Below, piece after piece: positions 53,438 through 61,631 of a stretch of 64,000 nt of DNA; position 1 is the first letter of the stretch; each line of letters opens with the position of its first letter. The notes beneath the pieces were generated by a model. The model searched no databases, was not told the origin of the DNA, and was given only the letters and a program-made list of their open reading frames with translations. The stretch comes from an uncultured delta proteobacterium (GTDB lineage Bacteria > Myxococcota_A > Polyangia > Polyangiales > Polyangiaceae). Location: positions 62,001-126,000 of the forward strand of contig CAITIQ010000291.1 of assembly GCA_903892415.1 (NCBI GenBank), in the 5' to 3' direction. The position numbers and the translations under genes are program-made.

Positions 53438-53868
53438 TGGAAGGAAATGCCCGCTTCGGTCGCATCTTACGCATTCGTTCAATGCAACACACGGCCGCCC
53501 AAATGAAGCTGGCCAAGAGTGAAGAGGCGTTGCGAGATGCTGAAGCCATCACAAGACAGGCCCAGGACCGACTCGAGGAGGTGGCCGATGATGCGTCGGT
53601 CAAAGGCGACTTCTCGGTAGAGGACCTGATGGAGTCTCGGGCGCGCGTGGCTTGGGAGGCACGGCGCTTGAAGGAGGCCAGTCACTCTGAAGTTCTAGCG
53701 AGCTCGAGAAGAAACGAGCACGCACGCGCAAGTCAAACCATGGCGCTCAAGGTACGGCAGGCCGAGTCGATGAACGACGCCGCTCTGGTCGAGTGGCAGG
53801 CCTTCGAGTCGAGACTCGAGCGCATACGCACCGACGAACTCTCGTCACGCAGAAAGAAGCCCGCATGA
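53437..53868 (+). CDS. fliJ: Flagellar export chaperone FliJ
   Basis: A 143-residue, charged, nearly all-helical coiled-coil protein, in the place and size of FliJ, which inserts in the FliI ring as a gamma-like rotor. Sequence similarity in this family is low; the assignment rests on position between fliI and fliK and on the coiled coil. GTG 53437. Confidence 0.82.
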   Translation: MEGNARFGRILRIRSMQHTAAQMKLAKSEEALRDAEAITRQAQDRLEEVADDASVKGDFSVEDLMESRARVAWEARRLKEASHSEVLASSRRNEHARASQTMALKVRQAESMNDAALVEWQAFESRLERIRTDELSSRRKKPA

Positions 53869-55781
53869 GCATTCCGTCCCTCGTTCAATGGCCCTCGCAA
53901 CAGGCTGCAGAGCCCGCTCCCCTTCGCGCTCCGAGCGCTGATTCGCAGCCTGTATTCGAATCGACGCTGGCGGATTTTCTGTGTAACGGCTGGATGAAGG
54001 GAGAAGCGGTCAGCGACCCGGCCGTCTCGATGCCGCCGGAAGACAGCACCCCGACCCTAGCGCTCGATTCTGAGTTGCCGAGCGAAGATGAGGAAATGTA
54101 CGGCGTAGCGATGTCGATGTCGGCGGCGCCCTTCCTGGTTGAAGCCCGACTGTGGAATGAGATTGTCAGTAAAACGGCAAACCAAAGCACTAGCGATAAG
54201 CCACTAAGCGATAGTCAGTTAGTGTCTTCGTTTGGGGCAACGCCGTTGTCTGAACTCGAGATCAACCCTGCGTCGTCGCCCAGCGGGAGCGAGGACCGCT
54301 GGAGTGCATTGCCTGCAGTGCTAATGCCTGGCGTACCCACCGTTCAACCGGGCGCGGACCTCGAGGCCAATGTCGTTAGCAGCGGCCTTACTTCGGCGTT
54401 GCGTGCGGCTCCGGCCGTCCCGCCTTTGCGCCAAAGCGACGCGGTGCGCGCGCGGCCCTCAACCGAGCCTAGCAGTGAGCCTGTCCCCACTACCCAACGC
54501 GAGGGCGCACGTGTTGGCAACCGCACCTGGCCAGAAGGCACTGCTCGTGCAATCCGTGCCAGCGAGTCGACGCCCGACGTCGAGTCGTTGGCGCAAACGT
54601 CTGAGTCAATGGCGCAGACGGCTGAGCAGACGGCTGAGTCGATGGTGCAAGCGACCGCTAAGTCGATGGGCTTCGACACTCCGGCGAGCACTGGCGCTGC
54701 TGCTGGGGGAAAGGGGGATTCGCGAGCGACCTTGCCGTGGGGGCAGGCACGACCAAAACGCGATACCGCGCGCTCGGCGGTGTACCCGAGTTCCGGCGCC
54801 AACCAGCCGCAGCAGTCGCAGCTCCAGTACCCGCAGCAGTCGCAACTCCACTACCCACAGCAACCCCAGCCTTTGGACCCGCCGCACCTTCGCAACACGG
54901 TGCGTCCGGAGACGGCGGTGACCTCGCGACCCACGAGCGGACTGCGTGTCCGTGGCTCGAATGAGCCTCGCTCGCTCACCATGCCGCTAGGCGTGGCGAG
55001 CCTCATGGTCGAGTCGGTGCCGCTCTCCGCTACGCCTCGAACGATGGACGCAGCGCATCCGGTGATGCGCGCCGATGTCGAGGAGGCGATGCGGCGCGCC
55101 GATTCAACGTCGCACATCAGCGGCGTGCGCAGCTCGGAGCGTTTGCAGGCCGAGGAACCAGCGGAGGGGCCGCCCTCCAACGACTTCTCGGAGGTGCGCG
55201 TCGCGGTTGAGGCTGCCATCACCTCTGAGCGTTCGGAGAAGCCGAACGCGCTCTCCGCCGTCAACGAGCCGCCCGCCGTGCTGCTGCCGGAGCAGGTCTT
55301 TTTGGCGCCAACCAATGAGGGACCGCTGCGTGAGGCTGTGCTTCGGCTCGTCGAGGACGCCAAGGGCACCGCCAGCCAGGACGCACGTGAGGTCCGTCAA
55401 CGAGATGTCGACGGCGGCGTCGACGCCATGACGCTTTCTCGCGGAATCGTGGCCCACGCAACGCTGCAAGACGGTGAGCGCGTCAAAGTCTCCGCGGTTC
55501 GCGAGGGAGCCAAGCTCGATTTGGACGTACGGCTCGACAATCGTGAGGCGGTGGAGCTGCTCTCGCTGGTTCGAACCGACCTGATTCACGAGCTCGACAA
55601 CTCCAACCTGGGCAAGGTTTCTGTCGGATATCAGGCCTTTTCCGGCTCGATGAACGATAGCCGTCAATCGCGGCAGGAGGCCCCTTCGCGCCACAGTGAT
55701 GAGGCTCGTTTTGACGGCGCTTCCGCCCCCGTTGCCGCTTCGGCCCCCGCCGCCTCGAGTCGGGTACGGGTCGTGCTTTAG
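53865..55781 (+). CDS. fliK: Hook-length control protein FliK
   Basis: A 638-residue secreted ruler that sets hook length and switches export specificity. ATG 53865 overlaps the fliJ stop (ATGA). The long central region is low-complexity, Ser/Pro/Gln-rich, with tandem repeats around 320-350 (QSQLQYPQ type) and SMAQTAEQTAES. The C-terminal about 120 residues (EGAKLDLDVRLDNREAVELL, LGKVSVGYQAF) resemble the Flg_hook domain. FliK is usually 400-500 residues, so this is a long ruler. Confidence 0.85.
   Translation: MSIPSLVQWPSQQAAEPAPLRAPSADSQPVFESTLADFLCNGWMKGEAVSDPAVSMPPEDSTPTLALDSELPSEDEEMYGVAMSMSAAPFLVEARLWNEIVSKTANQSTSDKPLSDSQLVSSFGATPLSELEINPASSPSGSEDRWSALPAVLMPGVPTVQPGADLEANVVSSGLTSALRAAPAVPPLRQSDAVRARPSTEPSSEPVPTTQREGARVGNRTWPEGTARAIRASESTPDVESLAQTSESMAQTAEQTAESMVQATAKSMGFDTPASTGAAAGGKGDSRATLPWGQARPKRDTARSAVYPSSGANQPQQSQLQYPQQSQLHYPQQPQPLDPPHLRNTVRPETAVTSRPTSGLRVRGSNEPRSLTMPLGVASLMVESVPLSATPRTMDAAHPVMRADVEEAMRRADSTSHISGVRSSERLQAEEPAEGPPSNDFSEVRVAVEAAITSERSEKPNALSAVNEPPAVLLPEQVFLAPTNEGPLREAVLRLVEDAKGTASQDAREVRQRDVDGGVDAMTLSRGIVAHATLQDGERVKVSAVREGAKLDLDVRLDNREAVELLSLVRTDLIHELDNSNLGKVSVGYQAFSGSMNDSRQSRQEAPSRHSDEARFDGASAPVAASAPAASSRVRVVL
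54807..54863 (+). repeat. 24-bp tandem repeat in fliK
   Basis: About two and a half copies of a 24-base unit (starting at 54807 and 54831) encode the P-Q-Q-S-Q-L-x-Y units of the FliK ruler. It is coding and in frame. Confidence 0.8.
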
Positions 55782-55789
55782 GTTCGAGT

Positions 55790-56599
55790 ATGCCCATTAA
55801 CGCTGTTGATGGTTCCTCCACCGACGCAACGTCGCTGGTCAGCCAAAGCCAAGGCACGCTCGACAAAGAAGCGTTCCTCAAACTACTGGTGGCACAGCTA
55901 AGTCACCAAGACCCGCTCAAGCCGATGGAGGGCACCGAGTTCGTTACGCAGCTCGCCCAGTTCTCCTCGGTTGAGCAGCAGATCACCCAGTCCTCCAAGC
56001 TTGACCTGATCAGCCTTCAGCTGCGCGGTCTCGCCAGCAACGAGGCCGCAGGGCTCGTCGGCAAGACGGTCACCGTGAAGGGCGATGACAAGATCGCCTT
56101 CGACGGCAACAACATCGAAGGCTCTACCACCGAGCTCACCAAAGCCGCCGATGACGTGACGGTAACGGTGCGCGATGAGAACGGCGAAGTGGTCTCGACC
56201 AAGACCTACGATCACCTGGAGCCCGGCCCGCTGCCCGCGAACTTCTGGGACGGTAAGGTCAAAGGCGGAGCTGCAGCAGCAGCCGGTGAGTACAGCATCT
56301 CGGTGACTGGCGCAGACGGCAAAGACGTTGCTGTCAATCGCGAGGTGACCGCCATGGTTACCAAGGTAACCTTCGAGAAGGGCTATCCCGAGCTCGTACT
56401 CGATAATGGCATGACCGTAGCCGTCAGCGACCTCATCAGTGTCGGCGGTACGGTGCCGGGAGGAACGCCAATTGGTTCGGGTTCCGGCTCGGGCTCTGGG
56501 AGCGGTGCAGGCTCTGCCTCCAATCTTGCCAGCAATCCCGCCCTTTCCAGTTCGGTATTGCAGCAAATCAAAGATCTATTGAGCCCGCCGGGCTCGTGA
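55790..56599 (+). CDS. flgD: Hook assembly cap protein FlgD
   Basis: A 269-residue hook-capping protein. The N-terminal region LDKEAFLKLLVAQLSHQDPLKP and EFVTQLAQFSSVEQQ is the family signature; a Fn3/Tudor-like middle follows (about 90-190). The C-terminal tail has Gly-Ser dipeptides (SGSGSGSGAG), an unusual flexible end. It lies eight bases after fliK. Confidence 0.94.
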   Translation: MPINAVDGSSTDATSLVSQSQGTLDKEAFLKLLVAQLSHQDPLKPMEGTEFVTQLAQFSSVEQQITQSSKLDLISLQLRGLASNEAAGLVGKTVTVKGDDKIAFDGNNIEGSTTELTKAADDVTVTVRDENGEVVSTKTYDHLEPGPLPANFWDGKVKGGAAAAAGEYSISVTGADGKDVAVNREVTAMVTKVTFEKGYPELVLDNGMTVAVSDLISVGGTVPGGTPIGSGSGSGSGSGAGSASNLASNPALSSSVLQQIKDLLSPPGS

Positions 56600-56621
56600 G
56601 TCCTGGGGCGTAAAACCGCTC

Positions 56622-56637
56622 TGGGGCAGCTCTCGCG
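56622..56637 (+). promoter_or_regulatory. Sigma-54-type promoter candidate of flgE operon
   Basis: TGGGGCAGCTCTCGCG has GG and GC at the right spacing and TCGC in the -12 block, as in the flgG and activator sites. The predicted start is about 56648, leaving a leader of about 18 bases with AAGGAG before the ATG at 56666. Confidence 0.5.
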
Positions 56638-56665
56638 CCACGTGCGCAACAACGAAGGAGTTTGA

Positions 56666-57955
56666 ATGTCGATCTACAAAGCGATGTGGACGGGTGTGTC
56701 GGGTCTTGCCGCAGAGGGCCAGGCGTTGGGCGTGGTTGGTGACAACGTCGCTAATAGCAATACCATTGGTTTCAAGATGTCACGCGCCATGTTCGAGGAC
56801 GTCCTCGGCGGGGCCGTGGGCCAGAACGTCGGCGGCGGCGTACGTATGAATCGCGCCCAGCAGATCTTCTCGCAAGGCACGATGATCAACACCGGACAGC
56901 CCACCGACGTTGCCCTTACTGGTGAAGGCTTCTTCGTGGTCAAAGGCTCGCTCGACGGCGTGACCGGAGACTTCTTCACCCGCGCCGGTAACTTCACGCC
57001 CGACGCCAACGGCTTCCTCGTCTCGCCGCAAGGCCTGCGGGTACAGGGCTATGGCGTAAACCCGGATGGCACCATCGGCAGCACGCTAGGCGATATTCAA
57101 TTTCCGACGGCGCCACTGCCGCCGAAGGCGAGCACCGAGTTCGAGCTGAATGGCTCGCTCGACGCCAATGCGACTGTACCAGCAGCAGGTGCCTTTAACG
57201 TTAATGACCCTGTCAATACGTCGAACTTCTCGAGCACGATGAAGGTTTACGACTCCCTAGGGAACTCACACGACTTGACGGTGTACTTTTCAAAGTCTCC
57301 TGCTCCCGCTACTAACGAATGGACTTACAACGTTACGGTCGAGGGCACAGAAGTAGGGCAGCCTACTCCAGGTCCGTTCGAGATTGGCAGCGGAACGCTA
57401 ACCTTTGACACCAGCGGTGCCCTTGATAGCTCGGTGGTTGGTACTCCGGTTTCCGCAAGCTTCACAGGAGCCGCGCCCAATCAGGCAATCGATCTCGACT
57501 TTGGCACAAGCATCGCTGCTGGTGGCACCGGTCTAGATGGTATTACGCAGCCCGCCGGCGCAAGTTCGGTATCGGCTTCGGGTGATGGCTACGCCAGCGG
57601 CACGCTCTCCGGTGTCCGTATCGAGTCCGACGGCCAAGTCATGGGCGTCTACTCGAATGGCGAGGATATGGCTCTCGCCCAGCTCGCTGTCGCCAAGTTC
57701 GCCACCAATGACGGACTCGGTCGAGCCGGCCATAACTCCTGGATCGCTACGCGTAAGAGCGGTGAAGCGATGATCGGCAAAGCCGGCGAAGGTGGTCGTG
57801 CTGCAGTCGTCTCCGGCGCGCTCGAGCAATCCAACGTCGATATTGCTGGTCAGTTCGTCGCCATGATTTCGCATCAGCGCGCCTTCCAGGCGAACTCCAA
57901 GACCATCACCACCGCCGACGAGATGTTGCAAGAAGTCGTCAACCTCAAGCGCTAA
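56666..57955 (+). CDS. flgE: Flagellar hook protein FlgE
   Basis: A 429-residue hook subunit. The N-terminal VGDNVANSNTIGFK and the C-terminal FVAMISHQRAFQANSKTITTADEMLQ (given in part) are the family signature; the variable middle forms the outer hook domains. AAGGAG precedes ATG 56666. It heads the flgE-fliL-fliM-fliN-fliO-fliP-fliQ-fliR operon. Confidence 0.97.
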   Translation: MSIYKAMWTGVSGLAAEGQALGVVGDNVANSNTIGFKMSRAMFEDVLGGAVGQNVGGGVRMNRAQQIFSQGTMINTGQPTDVALTGEGFFVVKGSLDGVTGDFFTRAGNFTPDANGFLVSPQGLRVQGYGVNPDGTIGSTLGDIQFPTAPLPPKASTEFELNGSLDANATVPAAGAFNVNDPVNTSNFSSTMKVYDSLGNSHDLTVYFSKSPAPATNEWTYNVTVEGTEVGQPTPGPFEIGSGTLTFDTSGALDSSVVGTPVSASFTGAAPNQAIDLDFGTSIAAGGTGLDGITQPAGASSVSASGDGYASGTLSGVRIESDGQVMGVYSNGEDMALAQLAVAKFATNDGLGRAGHNSWIATRKSGEAMIGKAGEGGRAAVVSGALEQSNVDIAGQFVAMISHQRAFQANSKTITTADEMLQEVVNLKR

Positions 57956-57973
57956 CCATCAGTGAGCTAGACC

Positions 57974-58465
57974 ATGAGTGAAAAGAAAGAAGACGCACCC
58001 GAAGGCGCCAAGGCCGAGGGTGGCAAAAAGGGCGGCAGCTCCATGGTCATCGTGGGCGTGGTGCTCTCGGCGGTTCTGGCCGGCGGCGCCGCGTACGGCG
58101 GTGCTCGCGCGGCCTCCAAACCGGCGAACCATCAGGAGCCCGAAAAGCCCAAGTTTGCGCCGCCCGGCCCAACCGTCCCGCTCGAGCCGTTCATCGCCAA
58201 CATTCCTGACGCCGAGGGTAAGCCGCGCGCCATCAAGTTGACGATCGCCATCGAGTTGACGCGCGAATCCAAAGAAGACGACTTCAAGGTGTTCATCCCG
58301 CGCGTGCGGGATGTGACCTTGGCTTACCTGCGGTCGCAGACCTTCGACCGCATCGCCGATCAAGAGAACACCGACGCTATGCGCAAAGAGCTAATCGCTC
58401 GCTGGCACGCCGTCGGCGCGGTTGCTGCATCCCAAGTTCTGATCACCGACTTGATCACCCAATGA
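57974..58465 (+). CDS. fliL: Flagellar basal body-associated protein FliL
   Basis: A 163-residue protein with one N-terminal membrane helix (about 22-45, after a Lys/Glu-rich start) and a periplasmic domain containing KLTIAIELTRESKEDDFK and RDVTLAYLRSQTFDRI. FliL forms rings around the stators. It lies 18 bases after flgE; its stop overlaps the fliM start by four bases. Confidence 0.93.
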   Translation: MSEKKEDAPEGAKAEGGKKGGSSMVIVGVVLSAVLAGGAAYGGARAASKPANHQEPEKPKFAPPGPTVPLEPFIANIPDAEGKPRAIKLTIAIELTRESKEDDFKVFIPRVRDVTLAYLRSQTFDRIADQENTDAMRKELIARWHAVGAVAASQVLITDLITQ

Positions 58466-59391
58466 GCGAAGCGAAGGACATCCGCAGCCTGCTCTCCGAC
58501 CCGGGACAAAACGGGGCTGGGCCTCGTGTGCTGTCCCAGATCGACGGGCGGGCGCGGGACTTCGAAAGCGCAGTACGGCGCGCCGTTCCCATCCTCATGC
58601 GCAAAGGCGTGAGCGTGGACCCGGAGCCGGCGCGGTTATGCAAGGCCAGTGAGCTGCTCACCGGCGTAGCTGAGCCGCACTACCATATCCCATTAGCGAC
58701 GGACCCCGGCGGTTCGCGAGCGTTCATCCTCTTCGACCCGGGCGCTATTGGCTACCTGCTAGAAGCGGCCTTGGGCGGAGATCTGGACGCTGATGATCTG
58801 CCACCGGTGACTGACCTTACGGCGGCGCAGAAAGCCGCCATGTCGCGGGTCACCGACCCAATTGCCCGGCTGATCTCCGATGCCATGTTCGGTTTGGGCC
58901 TGCGCTTGCGCAAGTTACCGAACGAAAGCGGCCTGCCCAAAGAGGGCGAGTTCGCGGTGCTCGGTCTAGCGATTGGCGGTAACAAGGAAAGGCGCATCTT
59001 CATCGGGGTAACGCGCGATGCGCTCTCTTCGATGGCTGGTGGGGTATTCCCAGGTTCTCGCAAAAGCGAAACGGCGTCGAAGATGCCGGCCATTCTCTCC
59101 CAGGTCGAGCTCGATTTGGTGGCTGAACTCGGCCGGGTTCGTAAGCGGCTGAGCCTGATTGATGCTTTGCGGGTAGGGGACGTGATTCGACTGGAGACCC
59201 CGGTTCGCTCGCCTGTGCTCGTCCGCATTCAAGGTCGGCCCCTATTGCGAGCCCGACCGACCACCAGCGGAACGCAGCTGGCTGTCACTGTTTTGGAGCG
59301 GCTCGAGGAGCCGCGTCTCGCAGCGCCGGAGCACCGCCCGCGCGAGATCGAAGCCGTAATGATTGAAACATCCCGAGAGGTACCTGCATGA
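58462..59391 (+). CDS. fliM: Divergent flagellar switch protein FliM
   Basis: A 309-residue C-ring protein. Position (between fliL and fliN), a middle domain and a C-terminal SpoA-like domain (SLIDALRVGDVIRLETPVRS) identify it. The N-terminal CheY-P-binding motif, normally D-E-I-D-A-L-L, appears only as KDIRSLLSD, and the usual GGxG loop reads LGGDLD. CheY control may therefore differ. Overlaps fliL and fliN. Confidence 0.88.
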   Translation: MSEAKDIRSLLSDPGQNGAGPRVLSQIDGRARDFESAVRRAVPILMRKGVSVDPEPARLCKASELLTGVAEPHYHIPLATDPGGSRAFILFDPGAIGYLLEAALGGDLDADDLPPVTDLTAAQKAAMSRVTDPIARLISDAMFGLGLRLRKLPNESGLPKEGEFAVLGLAIGGNKERRIFIGVTRDALSSMAGGVFPGSRKSETASKMPAILSQVELDLVAELGRVRKRLSLIDALRVGDVIRLETPVRSPVLVRIQGRPLLRARPTTSGTQLAVTVLERLEEPRLAAPEHRPREIEAVMIETSREVPA

Positions 59392-59678
59392 GTGGCGCAA
59401 TTGGCGAGCCTGCCGCAATCATCGATCACGGCGCATTCCACGTTCTCCGCGACGTCGAGGTGGAGATCACCGTCGAGATCGGTCGATGCCGTAAGCGCAT
59501 CGCCGACATTCTGCGGTTGGCCCCCGGCCAGACCCTCGAGTTGGGCAAAGCCGCCGGTGAACCCGTCGACATTTACGTGAACGACCAGCTGCTCGGACGA
59601 GGCGAAGCGATCGTCCTCGGGGATCGGTATGGAGTTCGCATTACCGAGCTCTCAGCAGGAAGCGAGGGTGCAACGTGA
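59388..59678 (+). CDS. fliN: Flagellar switch protein FliN
   Basis: A 96-residue SpoA-domain protein of the C ring: VEVEITVEIGRCRKRIADIL, PGQTLELGKAAGEPVDIYVN and EAIVLGDRYGVRITE are typical. It lacks the extended N-terminus of some FliN proteins. ATG 59388 overlaps fliM by four bases, and its stop overlaps fliO. Confidence 0.95.
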   Translation: MSGAIGEPAAIIDHGAFHVLRDVEVEITVEIGRCRKRIADILRLAPGQTLELGKAAGEPVDIYVNDQLLGRGEAIVLGDRYGVRITELSAGSEGAT

Positions 59679-60694
59679 GCGTGTTTCGTAGCAATATCTG
59701 GCGTCGTTCGGTGAAAAGTCTGGCCATCGGCGTCATCGGTTTGACACCGACCGTCGGATTTATGACTTCTGCCTGGGCCCAGGACGGCCAAAAGCCGATT
59801 GTTGGTCCGCCCATGCTCGAGGTGCCCGAGGCCGAGCGCCCGGCGCCCGCCAGCGAGCCTCAAGCTCCGCTCAATCTACGTAAACCCGCTGAAGGCAGCC
59901 CGCTCGAGCTGCGGCCCACCAGCGAGGGCATCGGCTGGGGCCCCAAGGTGGGCTTGGTCGCTGTCGCCTTTGCCGGCGCCTACTTGTTATACCGCCGCAA
60001 GAACGGTGCGCGCGGGATCCTGCCCACCGGGCCGATGGCTCGCGTGGTGGGGCGCACTCCCATTGGCGGGCGCTCTTCCCTCATGGTGGTAGAGATCGAC
60101 GGTCAGCGGCTGTTGGTCGGCGTCACCCCCTCGTCGCTGACGACCCTTACCGTACTATCCGACGAGCCGAAGGTCGGCGCGCACGAGATCGACGACGACC
60201 TGCGCGAGCCGCAAAGTGAGCGCGAAGTGACGCGGGATATCGGGCGTGCGTCCAATCGCGAGTCGATGATCCGCGAAACGTCGATGAACCGCGAAACGTC
60301 GATGAACCGCGAAAGCGCCGCCCGAGATTCCTCGAGTGGCTTCCGCGAACCCGCTGCCTTCCGCGACCATATGCGTGAATTTGGTGGCGGTCGCGAGACG
60401 ACAACGCAGCGTGACCCCGAGGCCAACCCGCTTCGTTTCCCGCCGCGCGAGACAAACTCGGGGGGCCGTGAGAAGTCAGGCTTCGCTCCGTCGAGCAAGT
60501 CCTCGGATATGGAGGAGAGCCTCAATCGGCTACTCGCCAGTGCGCGCGCCGAGTCAGAGGAACGAACGCCGCGCTTCTCGGCGGTGTCCAGCAATTCGCA
60601 ACCGACATCCTTGGCCGCTAAGCGCAACCGCGCGCGTGACTACGGGCAGCTCGAGGGTCAAGTGCGTGGTCTCGGGGCGAAGCGAGGTGCGTGA
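59675..60694 (+). CDS. fliO: FliO-like export component with long charged tail
   Basis: A 339-residue protein with an N-terminal signal-like helix, a Pro-rich segment, one membrane helix (about 87-107) and the FliO-type cytoplasmic beta segment MARVVGRTPIGGRSSLMVVEI. After about residue 165 comes an Arg/Glu/Ser-rich tail with NRES/NRETS repeats, absent from ordinary FliO (about 120-150 residues). FliO helps assemble the FliP ring. GTG 59675 overlaps fliN; the position before fliP supports the call. Confidence 0.85.
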   Translation: MSVFRSNIWRRSVKSLAIGVIGLTPTVGFMTSAWAQDGQKPIVGPPMLEVPEAERPAPASEPQAPLNLRKPAEGSPLELRPTSEGIGWGPKVGLVAVAFAGAYLLYRRKNGARGILPTGPMARVVGRTPIGGRSSLMVVEIDGQRLLVGVTPSSLTTLTVLSDEPKVGAHEIDDDLREPQSEREVTRDIGRASNRESMIRETSMNRETSMNRESAARDSSSGFREPAAFRDHMREFGGGRETTTQRDPEANPLRFPPRETNSGGREKSGFAPSSKSSDMEESLNRLLASARAESEERTPRFSAVSSNSQPTSLAAKRNRARDYGQLEGQVRGLGAKRGA

Positions 60695-61350
60695 TGGGTG
60701 GCTTGCCCGACATGAGCAAGCTGGGCTTGTCGCCGCAGCTTTCGGTGCTGCTGCTGCTGACCCTGCTGTCGCTGCTGCCGGCAATCATCCTCACGATGAC
60801 GAGCTTTACCCGCTTCATCATCGTGCTCTCCTTCGTCCGCCAGGGGATCGGTTCCCAGCAGTCTCCACCCACGCAGGTATTGGTGGGTTTGGCGCTGTTC
60901 CTCACGATGTTCACGATGGCGCCTGTCGCCGAGAAGGTGATGAGCGACGCTTATGAGCCCTTCCAGCGCGGGGAGATCAGCCAAATGGAGGCCATCGACC
61001 GCGGTCTCGCGCCGATCAAGAGCTTCATGCTCCGGCAAACCCGCGAGGCTGACTTAGCGCTGTTCTATGACATCTCCGGGCATCCGCTGCCCAAGACCGA
61101 AGGGGAAGTGCCGATCCGTATTGCGGCGCCAGCCTTTGTCGTCAGCGAGCTTACGACGGCCTTCGAGATGGGCGTACTGGTGTTGCTACCGTTCTTGGTT
61201 ATCGATCTAGCGGTGAGCTCAGGCCTGATGAGCATGGGCATGATGATGGTTCCACCATCGCAGATCAGCCTGCCGCTCAAGCTGCTTGTCTTCGTCCTGG
61301 TGGACGGGTGGCACATGCTGGTCCACTCACTGGTAAGGAGCTTCTCGTGA
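60691..61350 (+). CDS. fliP: Flagellar export gate protein FliP
   Basis: A 219-residue export-gate subunit. Landmarks are LSLLPAIILTMTSFTRFIIV, RQGIGSQQSPPTQVLVGLAL, FVVSELTTAFEMG and GMMMVPPSQISLPLKLLVFV. ATG 60694 or GTG 60691 may start it, both overlapping the fliO stop. A cleaved signal peptide, present in E. coli FliP, is not evident. Confidence 0.97.
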   Translation: MMGGLPDMSKLGLSPQLSVLLLLTLLSLLPAIILTMTSFTRFIIVLSFVRQGIGSQQSPPTQVLVGLALFLTMFTMAPVAEKVMSDAYEPFQRGEISQMEAIDRGLAPIKSFMLRQTREADLALFYDISGHPLPKTEGEVPIRIAAPAFVVSELTTAFEMGVLVLLPFLVIDLAVSSGLMSMGMMMVPPSQISLPLKLLVFVLVDGWHMLVHSLVRSFS

Positions 61351-61616
61351 CGACTGATGGCGCTATTTCACTGATAACGCGCTTCGTGGAGACAAGCCTT
61401 TACGTTGCAATGCCGCTGTTGCTCGTTGCTGCGGTGGTCGGCATCCTGGTCGGCGTCATTCAGACTGCCACGCAGATCAATGAACCGGCCATCGCTTATG
61501 CCGCCAAAGTCGCAGGGATGCTGGCCGTCATCCTGTTCCTGGGGCCGATGATCTTCGACAAGCTGCTGCTCTATACCCGCACCAGCTTCGACTCGATCGC
61601 GACCGTGGTCGAATAG
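61347..61616 (+). CDS. fliQ: Flagellar export gate protein FliQ
   Basis: An 89-residue protein with two membrane helices; the segment VGVIQTATQINEPAIAYAAK is the family signature. GTG 61347 overlaps the fliP stop by four bases; a longer frame inside fliP is not used. Confidence 0.96.
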   Translation: MTTDGAISLITRFVETSLYVAMPLLLVAAVVGILVGVIQTATQINEPAIAYAAKVAGMLAVILFLGPMIFDKLLLYTRTSFDSIATVVE

Positions 61617-61631
61617 CGTAGCGAACAAGCG

